Shown one piece after another: positions 30,236 through 38,143 of a DNA stretch of 64,000 bases. Below the pieces are notes generated by a model. It was not told the origin of the DNA and made no database searches. It saw only the letters and a program-made list of their open reading frames with translations. The DNA is from Arthrobacter sp. SLBN-112 (GTDB lineage Bacteria > Actinomycetota > Actinomycetes > Actinomycetales > Micrococcaceae). Both the position numbers and the translations under genes were made by a program. The DNA is taken from NCBI RefSeq assembly GCF_006715225.1, contig NZ_VFMU01000001.1:3658001-3722000 (forward strand), given 5' to 3'. Within the stretch, counting starts at the first letter, position 1. Every line of letters starts with the position of its first letter.

Positions 30236-30262
30236 TTGAGCCTGCGTTTATGTGGGTACAGT
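30236..30262 (+). promoter_or_regulatory. Putative promoter of the ole operon
   Basis: -35 TTGAGC (30236-30241) and -10 TACAGT (30257-30262), with a short 15-nt spacer. The -10 box ends exactly 6 nt before the ATG at 30269, so transcription would begin at that ATG. Confidence 0.45.
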
Positions 30263-30268
30263 CACCGC

Positions 30269-30301
30269 ATGAATGCGCCACGGAAACGAAGAGGGGCTTG
30301 A
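30269..30301 (+). CDS. Possible leaderless 10-codon leader peptide before oleA
   Basis: ATG 30269 opens a 10-codon frame (MNAPRKRRGA) ending in TGA at 30299-30301, one base before the oleA TTG at 30303. It overlaps the GAGGGG ribosome site of oleA. The basic peptide has no recognised function. Translation of it could couple to or modulate oleA. It may also be chance; its support is the -10 box 6 nt upstream and the position of its stop. Confidence 0.35.
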   Translation: MNAPRKRRGA

Positions 30302-30302
30302 A

Positions 30303-31325
30303 TTGGCAGGTAATGCAACCTTCCGCCACAGCAACACCGCGCTGCTCTCGGTGAGCAGCGTCGAGGCTCCGAGGATTGTCAGCTCCACGGACTTTGACCG
30401 CCACTTGGCGTCCACGCTGAAGCGGCTGAAGTTTCCGCCCCGCCTGCTTGAGCGCGTTGCGGGCATCACACACCGCCGCTGGTGGGCCCCCGGAACGTCG
30501 TTCGACGATGCCGCCGTGGAAGCCGGCGCCAAGGCACTGGCCGAGGCCGGCATCGAGGCCTGTGACGTCGGACTGCTGATCAACACCTCGGTGACGCGGC
30601 GCAACCTCGAACCGTCCGTGGCGGTGAAGATCCACCACGGCCTCGGCCTGCCGTCGTCGGCCATGAACTTCGACCTTGCCAATGCCTGCCTGGGGTTCGT
30701 GAATGCCCTGACCCTGGCCGCGAACATGATCGACTCGGGACAGATCCGCTACGCCGTTATCGTCAATGGCGAGGACGCCCAGCTGACGCAGGAAGCCACC
30801 CTTGCCCGGCTGCAGCGGCCGGAGACCACCCGCGACGACTTCAACCGTGAGTTCGCCACGCTGACGCTGGGATCCGGGGCTGCCGCGGCCGTCCTGGGCC
30901 CGGCTGATGAGCACCCCGGAGCGCACCGGGTGGTGGGCGGCGTGATGCGCGCCGGCACCGAGCACCACGAATTGTGCGTGGGCGGCATCGACGGCATGCA
31001 CACCGACACGAAAGGACTGCTCGACGGCGGCCTTCAGCTGGTGGTCGACGCGTGGCATGAAGCGCAGCCCGAGTGGGACTGGGCTGCCATGGACCGCTAC
31101 GTCACCCACCAGGTCAGCAACGCCTACACCCAGGCCATCATTGACGCCATCGACCTCGACCCCGACAAGGTGCCCATCACGTTCCCGCACTGGGGCAATG
31201 TTGGGCCTGCGTCGCTGCCCATGACGCTGGCGGCCGAGGCCCAGTCCCTGGGAACCGGGGACCGCGTCCTGTGCATGGGGGTGGGTTCCGGCCTGAACAC
31301 CGCGATGCTGGAAATCGTTTGGTGA
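30303..31325 (+). CDS. oleA: Acyl-CoA head-to-head condensing thiolase OleA
   Basis: Condenses two long-chain acyl-CoAs to a 2-alkyl-3-ketoalkanoate, the first step of bacterial long-chain olefin synthesis. It has a FabH-like fold of 340 residues with Cys129 in DLANACLGFVNAL, His in VTHQVSNAY and Asn in HWGNVGPAS. It differs clearly from the fabH in this window. The TTG start at 30303 has GAGGGG about 7 nt upstream; an ATG at 30273 in frame would bury that site. Its stop overlaps the GTG of oleBC. Identification rests on the linked oleBC and oleD. Confidence 0.93.
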   Translation: MAGNATFRHSNTALLSVSSVEAPRIVSSTDFDRHLASTLKRLKFPPRLLERVAGITHRRWWAPGTSFDDAAVEAGAKALAEAGIEACDVGLLINTSVTRRNLEPSVAVKIHHGLGLPSSAMNFDLANACLGFVNALTLAANMIDSGQIRYAVIVNGEDAQLTQEATLARLQRPETTRDDFNREFATLTLGSGAAAAVLGPADEHPGAHRVVGGVMRAGTEHHELCVGGIDGMHTDTKGLLDGGLQLVVDAWHEAQPEWDWAAMDRYVTHQVSNAYTQAIIDAIDLDPDKVPITFPHWGNVGPASLPMTLAAEAQSLGTGDRVLCMGVGSGLNTAMLEIVW

Positions 31326-34003
31326 TCGAGGCATGGCCGGGCGTGGACGCCCGATGGTCGCGTGAAATTGAGGTTCCCTCCACAGCCGGCGTGGACGCGC
31401 CAGGTGAGGTGCGCCGCTGGCACCTGCTGGATAACGGGGCAGAACTCACCCGCCGCGGCCTGGCTCCCGCCGGAACCCTCCTGTGCGTGCACGGCAACCC
31501 CACCTGGTCCTACCTGTGGCGGAGCCTGCTGGCCGCCGGATCCAACCCCGCTCATCCGTGGCGGGTTGTGGCGGTGGACCAGCTGGACATGGGCTTCTCC
31601 GAGCGTACGGGCACCTTCCGCCGGCTGGCGGACAGGATCCAGGACCTGGGCGACCTGACGGACGCGCTGGCCCTGGACGGCCCGGTGGTAACGGTGGGCC
31701 ACGACTGGGGCGGGGTGGTCAGCCTGGGCTGGGCCCTGGCCCATCAAAACCAACTGGCAGGCGTGGTGCTGACCAACACGGCCGTGCACCAGCCGGCAGG
31801 TTCGCCCATTCCCCCGGCGTTGCGCCTGGCCCTGCACCCGGCGGTGCACACCTGGGGAACCACCACCTCCGACGCTTTCCTGCGGGTGACGCATTCGTTG
31901 GCGCATCCGCCGTTGCCGGCGGATGTCCGGAACGCATACAGGGCCCCCTACCGCGGAGCCGAACAGCAGCGTGCGGGGGTGGGCAACTTTGTTGCCGACA
32001 TTCCCGTTGACGCTTCGCATGCCAGCTTCCCTGCCCTCCGCGGTGTCGCCGAAGGCATCCGCAGCCTTGATGTCCCCGCCCTGATGCTGTGGGGCCCGCG
32101 GGACCCGATCTTCTCCGACCGCTACCTGAAGGACCTCATCAGACGCCTCCCGCACGCAGATGTGCACCGTTATGAGGGCGCGGGACACCTGCTCGTGGAA
32201 GACCGGGACATCGCACCGGCCGTTTTCGACTGGCTTGCCGGGCGCGCTACGGGCTCCGGGGACGCCTCTTCAGCGGTCCGCCGCGGCGTGTCGCAGGCAC
32301 CGGCCGGCGAGGGTTTCCGGCCTCTATGGGCGCTCCTCACGGAACTGGCGGCCGGTCCTTCCCAAGGTGAACCGGCCGTCGTCGAAATGAAAGCCGACGG
32401 CACCGTTGCCCACTCCCTTACATGGCAGCAGCTGGACAATGCTGTGGACCGCCTCGCCGCCGGCCTGGACCGGGCAGGCGTCAGGCCCGGCAGCCGGGTG
32501 AGCCTGATGGTCCCGCCCGGGGTCGACCTGACCGTAGCCCTGTATGCCTGCCTGCGGCTGGGAGCCGTGGTGGTGGTGGCTGATGCCGGCCTGGGCACCA
32601 GGGGGCTGAGCCGGGCCGTCAAGGGAGCCACCCCCGACTTCCTGATCGGTATCGATAAGGCGCTGGCCGCTGCCCGCGTGCTGGGATGGCCGGCCAGGCG
32701 AATCAGCGTCAACGACCTGCCGGCTGCACTCCGCCGGATCCTTGGAGTGGAGACCTCCCTCGCCGCCCTGGCAAGGGAGGGGTCCAGGCCTACCGCTTGG
32801 CCTAACGACGGCGGCGCATCGCACCCGGACCCGGACTCCCCCGCCGCCGTGCTCTTCACCTCCGGTTCCACCGGTCCTGCCAAAGGCGTGGTGTACACGC
32901 ACCGGCAGCTCGCGGCGATGCGGGACACCGTGGCCGAAACCTTCGGGATCCATCCGGGCCAGCGGCTCGTGGCAGGCTTTGCACCCTTCGCCTTGCTGGG
33001 TCCGGCGCTGGGAACCGCGTCCGTGACGCCGGCTATGGACGTCACTGCTCCACGCACCCTGACGGCGCGTGCCCTCGCGGACGCCGCGGCGGCCATCGAT
33101 GCCACGGTGGTGTTCGCGTCCCCGGCTGCCCTGCGCAATGTCGCCGCCACCAGCGGCGGACTGACCGCTGAAGGCACTGCCGCCCTGAAACGCGTCGAAT
33201 TGCTGCTATCCGCCGGCGCCCCCGTCCCGGAACCGCTCCTTGCCGAGGTGCAGCGGCTGCTGCCGGGCGCCTCCCTGCACACCCCCTACGGAATGACTGA
33301 GGCGCTGCCCGTCACGGACATCAGCCTGGAACAGATCCGGGCCGCCAGCGCCGACGCCGAATCCGGAGCAAAACCCGGGACCGGTAACGGCGTCTGCGTG
33401 GGCCGGCCCGTCCACGGTGCCCGGGTAGCCATCATCCCGCTGGCAGCGGACGGCACCGCACCCGGTTCCCTGCCTGTGACGGAGGTCGGGATCACGGGAG
33501 AAATCCTGGTCAGTGCCCGGCATGTCAAGGAAGCGTATGACCGGCTCTGGCTGACCGAAGAAGCCAGTGCCGCTGAGTCCGGCTGGCACCGCACCGGCGA
33601 TGTAGGGCACTTCGACGCCGACGGCCGGCTGTGGGTGGAAGGCCGCCTTGCGCACGTCATCACGGCGCCTGGTGCGGTGGTGACCCCTGTTGGCGCGGAA
33701 CAGGCCATTGAACGCCTGGCCGGTATCCGCATGGCCGCAATTGTTGGCGTGGGACCGGCGGGGACGCAGGCTGTCACCGCCGTCGTGGAGACCGTCCCGC
33801 CTGTCCGGAAAGCCGGGCCCGCCGGCGTGGACCTGGCCGGCAAGGTCCGGGAAGCTGCCCGCACGGCAGGCGTTTCCGTGGCCGCTGTCCTGGTTGTCCC
33901 CGCACAGCCCACCGACATCAGGCACAACGCGAAGATTGACCGGACGCGGCTGTCCCGATGGGCTTCCTCCGTCCTGGCCGGCGGCCGGCCGGGGACCCCA
34001 TGA
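31322..34003 (+). CDS. oleBC: OleBC fusion: beta-lactone decarboxylase plus beta-lactone synthetase
   Basis: An 893-residue two-domain protein. Residues 1 to about 310 are OleB, an alpha/beta hydrolase related to haloalkane dehalogenases (LCVHGNPTWSYLWR), with nucleophile Asp128 in TVGHDWGG, an acid in MLWGPRDPIFSD and His in YEGAGHLLVE. About residues 330-893 are OleC, an AMP-binding enzyme (LFTSGSTGPAKGVVYTH near residue 511, GWHRTGDVGHFD later). OleC closes a beta-hydroxy acid to a beta-lactone and OleB removes CO2 to give the alkene. The fusion is known from Micrococcus luteus relatives. Starts at GTG 31322 in a GTGA overlap with oleA. Confidence 0.93.
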   Translation: MIEAWPGVDARWSREIEVPSTAGVDAPGEVRRWHLLDNGAELTRRGLAPAGTLLCVHGNPTWSYLWRSLLAAGSNPAHPWRVVAVDQLDMGFSERTGTFRRLADRIQDLGDLTDALALDGPVVTVGHDWGGVVSLGWALAHQNQLAGVVLTNTAVHQPAGSPIPPALRLALHPAVHTWGTTTSDAFLRVTHSLAHPPLPADVRNAYRAPYRGAEQQRAGVGNFVADIPVDASHASFPALRGVAEGIRSLDVPALMLWGPRDPIFSDRYLKDLIRRLPHADVHRYEGAGHLLVEDRDIAPAVFDWLAGRATGSGDASSAVRRGVSQAPAGEGFRPLWALLTELAAGPSQGEPAVVEMKADGTVAHSLTWQQLDNAVDRLAAGLDRAGVRPGSRVSLMVPPGVDLTVALYACLRLGAVVVVADAGLGTRGLSRAVKGATPDFLIGIDKALAAARVLGWPARRISVNDLPAALRRILGVETSLAALAREGSRPTAWPNDGGASHPDPDSPAAVLFTSGSTGPAKGVVYTHRQLAAMRDTVAETFGIHPGQRLVAGFAPFALLGPALGTASVTPAMDVTAPRTLTARALADAAAAIDATVVFASPAALRNVAATSGGLTAEGTAALKRVELLLSAGAPVPEPLLAEVQRLLPGASLHTPYGMTEALPVTDISLEQIRAASADAESGAKPGTGNGVCVGRPVHGARVAIIPLAADGTAPGSLPVTEVGITGEILVSARHVKEAYDRLWLTEEASAAESGWHRTGDVGHFDADGRLWVEGRLAHVITAPGAVVTPVGAEQAIERLAGIRMAAIVGVGPAGTQAVTAVVETVPPVRKAGPAGVDLAGKVREAARTAGVSVAAVLVVPAQPTDIRHNAKIDRTRLSRWASSVLAGGRPGTP

Positions 34004-34971
34004 AGGTCCTGGTCACCGGTGCCAGCGGGCTGCTGGGCCGGGAAGTCGCGGGGCAACTGGTGCGCAGAGGCTATGACGTCACCACCTTCCAGCGGCGCCC
34101 GTCAGGGGTCGACGGCGCCGCGGACCATTGCGGCTCCCTCACCGAGGATTCGGCCGTCAGGGGCGCCGTCCAGGGTGCCGAAGCAGTCATCCACCTGGCA
34201 GCCAAGGTCTCCTTCACGGGCCCTCCCGCGGAGTTTGGCGAGGTAAACGTCCAGGGCACCCGTCGCCTGCTCCTGGCCGCCCGCGCGGCCGGGGTCCGGG
34301 ACCTGGTCTTCGTGTCCTCGCCGTCAGTGGCCAACTCCGGCACCGCCATCGCAGGCCTGGGTGCGGAACCGGCGGACCCGGAACATGCCCATGGCGACTA
34401 CTCCCGCACCAAGGCCCGGGCCGAACTGCTGGCCCTCGCCGCAGACACCCCGGACTTCCGTGTTGCCGCGGTGCGGCCGCATGTGGTCTGGGGGCCCGGG
34501 GACACCCAGCTGGTGGAACGGGTGCTGGCGCGGGCGGCCCGGCACCGGCTGCCGCTGCTGGACGCGGGCGCCGCCCTGATCGACACCACCTACGTGGACA
34601 ACGCGGCGGCAGCGATCGTTGCCGCGCTGGACCGGATCAGCCACATCCATGGCAGGGCGCTGGTTGTCACCAACGGGGAGCCACGGCCGGTGGGCGAACT
34701 CATTGCCGGCATCTGTGCCGCGGGCGGTGTGCCGGCTCCGTCATGGTCCGTGCCGGGGCGGCTTGCCCGCATTGCCGGTTCCGCGGTGGAAAGGGTGTGG
34801 CTGGGGCTTGGAAAGCAGGACGAACCACCCATGACAAAGTTCCTTGCTGAACAGCTGTCCACTGCCCACTGGTTCGACCAGCGCGAAACCCGGAAGCTCC
34901 TCGACTGGACTCCGGCTGTATCGATCGACGAAGGCCTGGCACGGCTGGCCGCGCACTACGCCGGCTGCTGA
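34000..34971 (+). CDS. oleD: 2-alkyl-3-oxoalkanoate reductase OleD
   Basis: An NAD(P)H-dependent extended short-chain dehydrogenase of 323 residues. It reduces the OleA product to a beta-hydroxy acid for OleC. The Rossmann motif is VTGASGLLGREV, the Ser of the triad lies in FVSSPSVANSG and the YxxxK pair in YSRTKARAEL. ATG 34000 overlaps the oleBC stop as ATGA. It completes the oleA-oleBC-oleD operon and is convergent with mutM, 17 bp away. Confidence 0.93.
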   Translation: MKVLVTGASGLLGREVAGQLVRRGYDVTTFQRRPSGVDGAADHCGSLTEDSAVRGAVQGAEAVIHLAAKVSFTGPPAEFGEVNVQGTRRLLLAARAAGVRDLVFVSSPSVANSGTAIAGLGAEPADPEHAHGDYSRTKARAELLALAADTPDFRVAAVRPHVVWGPGDTQLVERVLARAARHRLPLLDAGAALIDTTYVDNAAAAIVAALDRISHIHGRALVVTNGEPRPVGELIAGICAAGGVPAPSWSVPGRLARIAGSAVERVWLGLGKQDEPPMTKFLAEQLSTAHWFDQRETRKLLDWTPAVSIDEGLARLAAHYAGC

Positions 34972-34988
34972 GGCTGGTCAGTCCGGCG

Positions 34989-35957
34989 TTACCAGCGGCC
35001 GTTGCGGGGCCGCGGCTGGCACACCGGGCAGGTGTGGGACGAGCGGTTCATGAACTGCTCGCGGCGGATGATCGCCTGGATTCCTGCTGCCGCGCATCTC
35101 TTGCACGGCTCACCCTGCCGGCCGTAGGCGTTGAGGGACCGGTCGAAGTAGCCTGAGGCGCCGTTGACATTGACGTACAGGGAATCGAAGCTGGTTCCTC
35201 CTGCTGCCAGGGCATCGAGCATTACCTCCCGGGCGCTGTCGAGGACCCGCTGGGCCTCGCTCCGGCGAAGGGTGTCCGTGGGCCTGGCGTAATGCAGCCT
35301 GGCACGCCACAGGGCTTCATCGGCGTAGATGTTTCCGATTCCAGAGACCAGGCCCTGGTCCAGCAGTGCCCGCTTCAGGCCGGTCCTGCGCTTCCGAAGC
35401 CGCTGGTAGAACAGGTCGAAGGAGAAGGAAGGATCCAGCGGGTCGCGGGCAATGTGCGCCGCCTCCGACGCGATCAGGGGAAGGGGGGATTCCGCAAGGC
35501 CGCCCGGACCGCCGTCGTCCGTGGGTACCAGGGCGGTGACAAAGAGGCCGCCGAAGATCCGCTGGTCCACGAAGCGCAGCTGGTCCGGCATCCCCTCCCG
35601 GGGACTCAGCCGGAACCGGACTTTAAGGTGCTTTTCATCCGGAACGCCGGGGCCCTGCATCAGCAACTGCCCGCTCATGCCCAGATGCGCCATGAGTGCC
35701 ACGCCCGGCAGGCGGGGTTCTTCAGGGTTGTCCGGAAGCGGGGCGGTGGAGTCCAGCAGCGGCATCCAGAGGAACTTGCCGCGGCGCACGACGTCGGACA
35801 CCGTAGCGCCTTCGAGGTTGCCGATGAAGTCCCCGGCTCCGAGGGCGTGGCGCCGGATGGAGCGTCGGTCAATGACGTCCACGGCGCTGATGGTCCTGCC
35901 GCGGACCCAGTTCACCAGGCCGCGGCGCACCACTTCCACCTCGGGCAGTTCAGGCAC
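34989..35957 (-). CDS. mutM: Formamidopyrimidine-DNA glycosylase
   Basis: A 322-residue bifunctional glycosylase/lyase that removes 8-oxoguanine. The catalytic Pro and Glu are PELPEVE straight after the start; Lys in VVRRGKFLW contributes. The H2TH region contains [16 protein letters not shown]. The C-terminal zinc finger CKRC...CPVC is intact. The start codon is GTG, 6 bp after the rnc stop. Two inserts (around residues 75 and 145) lengthen it beyond the 270-290 residues of most relatives. Confidence 0.95.
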   Translation of the reverse strand: MPELPEVEVVRRGLVNWVRGRTISAVDVIDRRSIRRHALGAGDFIGNLEGATVSDVVRRGKFLWMPLLDSTAPLPDNPEEPRLPGVALMAHLGMSGQLLMQGPGVPDEKHLKVRFRLSPREGMPDQLRFVDQRIFGGLFVTALVPTDDGGPGGLAESPLPLIASEAAHIARDPLDPSFSFDLFYQRLRKRRTGLKRALLDQGLVSGIGNIYADEALWRARLHYARPTDTLRRSEAQRVLDSAREVMLDALAAGGTSFDSLYVNVNGASGYFDRSLNAYGRQGEPCKRCAAAGIQAIIRREQFMNRSSHTCPVCQPRPRNGRW

Positions 35958-35963
35958 GGAACG

Positions 35964-36692
35964 CTACTTGGCTGCTACGGAGCCTGCGGAGGTGCCGGGT
36001 GCCGTCTGGGCGGCGGCCCCGGAGAGTACCCGCCAGGCGTCAGCCGCCGCTTCCTGTTCGGCTTCCTTCTTGGAATGGCCGGAGCCCTTGCCATAGGCCG
36101 TGCCGCCGATGTTCAGCACCGCCGTGAAGGTGCGGGCATGGTCCGGGCCGGAGCCGTCCACTGCATAGTGGATGCTGCCCAGCTGCCGGCTGGCGGCGAG
36201 CTCCTGGATGCTGGTCTTCCAGTCGGTGCCGGCGCCCAGGACCGCGGCGTCCTTCAGCAAGGGACCGACCAGCCGCATGACCAGCTGGCGCGCAGTCTCG
36301 ATGTCGTTGGAAACGTAGGTGGCCCCGATCAGGGCCTCCATGGTGTCCGCAAGGATGGAGGCCTTGTTCTTGCCGTGGGTGAGCTTTTCGCCCTGCCCCA
36401 GGTAGATGTACTCCCCAATGCCAAGGCTGCGGCCAATGCCGGCCAGGGCCCGGGTGCTGACGACGGCGGAGCGGCGCTTGGCGAGTTCACCTTCGGGCAG
36501 CTCCGGGTTGTCCCGGTAGAGGGCATCGGTGACGGAGAATCCCAGAATGGAGTCGCCCAGGAACTCGAGCCGCTCGTTGGTGGGTATGCCGCCGTTCTCG
36601 TACGCGTATGAACGGTGGGTGAGCGCAAGACGAAGCGTCCCGGCGTCAATAGTGACACCGAGACGCTTCAGAAGCTCTTCAGTTGAAGACAT
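35964..36692 (-). CDS. rnc: Ribonuclease III
   Basis: A 242-residue endonuclease that cuts double-stranded RNA in rRNA and mRNA maturation. The catalytic segment is [14 protein letters not shown], and further acidic residues occur in [15 protein letters not shown]. The C-terminal double-stranded RNA-binding domain spans about residues 160-228 ([18 protein letters not shown]). It lies 20 bp after rpmF and 6 bp before mutM, the conserved rpmF-rnc-mutM arrangement. Confidence 0.96.
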   Translation of the reverse strand: MSSTEELLKRLGVTIDAGTLRLALTHRSYAYENGGIPTNERLEFLGDSILGFSVTDALYRDNPELPEGELAKRRSAVVSTRALAGIGRSLGIGEYIYLGQGEKLTHGKNKASILADTMEALIGATYVSNDIETARQLVMRLVGPLLKDAAVLGAGTDWKTSIQELAASRQLGSIHYAVDGSGPDHARTFTAVLNIGGTAYGKGSGHSKKEAEQEAAADAWRVLSGAAAQTAPGTSAGSVAAK

Positions 36693-36712
36693 CAGTCAGC
36701 CTGTTGGGCCGA

Positions 36713-36916
36713 TTAGACGTCAGCGACCTTGCGGCCCTTGTACTCAAGGAACAGCGCGGTGCCAGCAGAGTCGGTAACGACCTTTGCCTGGTGCGGCAGG
36801 CTGTAGGTGACCTGGCCGTTCTCAACGGTCTTCACCAGGTGGGGGGCGGTCGCCTTCCACTGCGAGCGGCGGGCGCGGGTATTCGAGCGAGACATTTTCC
36901 GCTTGGGAACAGCCAC
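36713..36916 (-). CDS. rpmF: 50S ribosomal protein L32
   Basis: A 67-residue large-subunit protein that begins [20 protein letters not shown]. It has no cysteines, so it is the zinc-free form; such forms often coexist with a zinc-binding paralogue and are used under zinc shortage. A second copy, if any, lies outside this window. It follows yceD by 36 bp, the standard order. Confidence 0.96.
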   Translation of the reverse strand: MAVPKRKMSRSNTRARRSQWKATAPHLVKTVENGQVTYSLPHQAKVVTDSAGTALFLEYKGRKVADV

Positions 36917-36952
36917 GGCTAACTCATTTCTCTCTAGACAAACACGTACAAA

Positions 36953-37501
36953 TCAATTTTGCCGGTCAGGCTTAGCCATATCAGCTAGGGCAGCCCAGCG
37001 AGGATCCAGGACCTCGTGGTGGTGCCCCGGCTCGTCTTCCAGGCGAACTCCGCATTCGGAGCAAAGGCCCTGGCAGTCTTCCCGGCACACCGGCTGGAAC
37101 GGCAGATTGGTGACAACCGCGTCCCGCAACACCGGTTCAAGATCGATTACATCGTGCTCGACTCGACGTTGCTCTTCATCTTCTTCTCCGTCCGAAAGCT
37201 GGACGCCCTCGTAGAAGAAAAGTTCTTGCACATTGACCTCAAGGTCATACGCAAGGGGATCCAGGCATCGGCCGCACTCACCTGTAACTTCGGCAAGCAC
37301 GGTTCCTGACACCAGAATTCCTTCGTGTACGGCCTCAAGCCTCAGATCCAGCTCGACATCCGAGCCTTCCTGAACACCAATGAGCGCCACACCAAGATCA
37401 CCCGGTGCGGGTACATGTTCCTTCAGTGTCCGCATGCTTCCCGGACTGCGTCCGAGGTCCTTGACGTCGAACGCCAGGGGCGAACCAGCATCTCTGTTAA
37501 T
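36953..37501 (-). CDS. yceD: YceD / DUF177 family protein (23S rRNA accumulation protein), probable ATT start
   Basis: A 182-residue protein of the DUF177 family, whose E. coli member is needed for normal 23S rRNA levels. Two cysteine-rich motifs (GECGRCLDPL and CREDCQGLCSEC) may bind zinc. The first standard start is ATG 37435, but that cuts off the conserved stretch LAFDVKDLGRSPGSM. Upstream, the frame has no ATG, GTG or TTG before a stop. An ATT at 37501 sits 5-6 nt after AGGAG, and a good promoter lies just before it. ATT is rare, known from infC and pcnB. Confidence 0.8.
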   Translation of the reverse strand: MNRDAGSPLAFDVKDLGRSPGSMRTLKEHVPAPGDLGVALIGVQEGSDVELDLRLEAVHEGILVSGTVLAEVTGECGRCLDPLAYDLEVNVQELFFYEGVQLSDGEEDEEQRRVEHDVIDLEPVLRDAVVTNLPFQPVCREDCQGLCSECGVRLEDEPGHHHEVLDPRWAALADMAKPDRQN

Positions 37502-37534
37502 GAGAACTCCTGTTGAACATATGACCGACGTACC

Positions 37535-37564
37535 ATCTTAGCCTGAAGAGCCGCAGCGACTCAA
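37535..37564 (-). promoter_or_regulatory. Promoter of the yceD-rpmF-rnc-mutM operon
   Basis: Minus strand: -35 TTGAGT (37559-37564), 18-nt spacer, -10 TAAGAT (37535-37540). The predicted +1 near 37528 leaves a leader of about 27 nt to the AGGAG/ATT start of yceD. It also argues against translation beginning far downstream at 37435. Confidence 0.65.
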
Positions 37565-37599
37565 ACCGGCAGGAGGAAGCGCCGAAGTACCGATCCAGC

Positions 37600-38100
37600 C
37601 TACCGCTTTAGCTGCTGATCCGGCGAAGGCTCGCCGGAAACCAGCCGGCGGTGCACCGACCTGGGCACATAGTCCGACACGCTGCCGCCCAGGACCGACA
37701 CTTCCTTGATCAGGGTCGAGGACAGATGGACGTAGCTGGCCTCGGCCGGGAGGAAGACGGTTTCCACCCCGCTCAGCTGCCGGTTCATGGTGGCCATGGG
37801 AAGCTCGTAGTCAAAGTCCGACGAGGACCTGAGTCCCTTGACAATGGCCGACACGCCCCGCTGGCGGCAGTACTCCGCCAGGAGCCCCTCGCCCACCGGT
37901 TCCACCACGATTCCCTTGAGCAGCGCCAGGGTTTCGCGCGCCATTTCCAGCCGTTCCTCCAGGCTGAACATGTACTTCTTGGCGTAGTTGGTGGAGATGG
38001 CCACGATGACCTCGTCAAAGAGCCCGGCAGCCCGTGCGATGACTTCGAGATGGCCGTTGTGGATGGGGTCGAAGGATCCGGGGCACACAGCGCGTCTCAT
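37600..38100 (-). CDS. coaD: Phosphopantetheine adenylyltransferase
   Basis: A 166-residue enzyme that adenylates 4'-phosphopantetheine to dephospho-CoA, the penultimate step of CoA synthesis. The nucleotidyltransferase motif is CPGSFDPIHNGHLEVI, and the C-terminal motif is VHLSSTLIKEV, with Lys where many homologues have Arg. The ATG at 38100 has TAGGTT exactly 6 nt upstream, so the mRNA is probably leaderless. It diverges from an aminotransferase gene 43 bp away. Confidence 0.96.
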   Translation of the reverse strand: MRRAVCPGSFDPIHNGHLEVIARAAGLFDEVIVAISTNYAKKYMFSLEERLEMARETLALLKGIVVEPVGEGLLAEYCRQRGVSAIVKGLRSSSDFDYELPMATMNRQLSGVETVFLPAEASYVHLSSTLIKEVSVLGGSVSDYVPRSVHRRLVSGEPSPDQQLKR

Positions 38101-38106
38101 GCTCCG

Positions 38107-38137
38107 AACCTACCCCATGAAAAGGCCGGGATACCAT
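38107..38137. promoter_or_regulatory. Back-to-back -10 boxes of coaD and the aminotransferase gene
   Basis: TAGGTT on the minus strand (38107-38112) lies 6 nt before the coaD ATG. TACCAT on the plus strand (38132-38137) lies 6 nt before the aminotransferase ATG at 38144. Both imply leaderless transcripts, with the two -35 regions overlapping in the 43-bp gap. Confidence 0.55.
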
Positions 38138-38143
38138 GACTGG

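Noticed and set aside
30303..31325. Second fabH
   Set aside because: The fold is FabH-like, but the adjacent oleBC and oleD, with overlapping ends, identify it as OleA.
37147..37435. yceD starting at ATG 37435
   Set aside because: It would remove the conserved FDVKDLGR segment and has no proper ribosome site, while AGGAG/ATT and a promoter lie just upstream.
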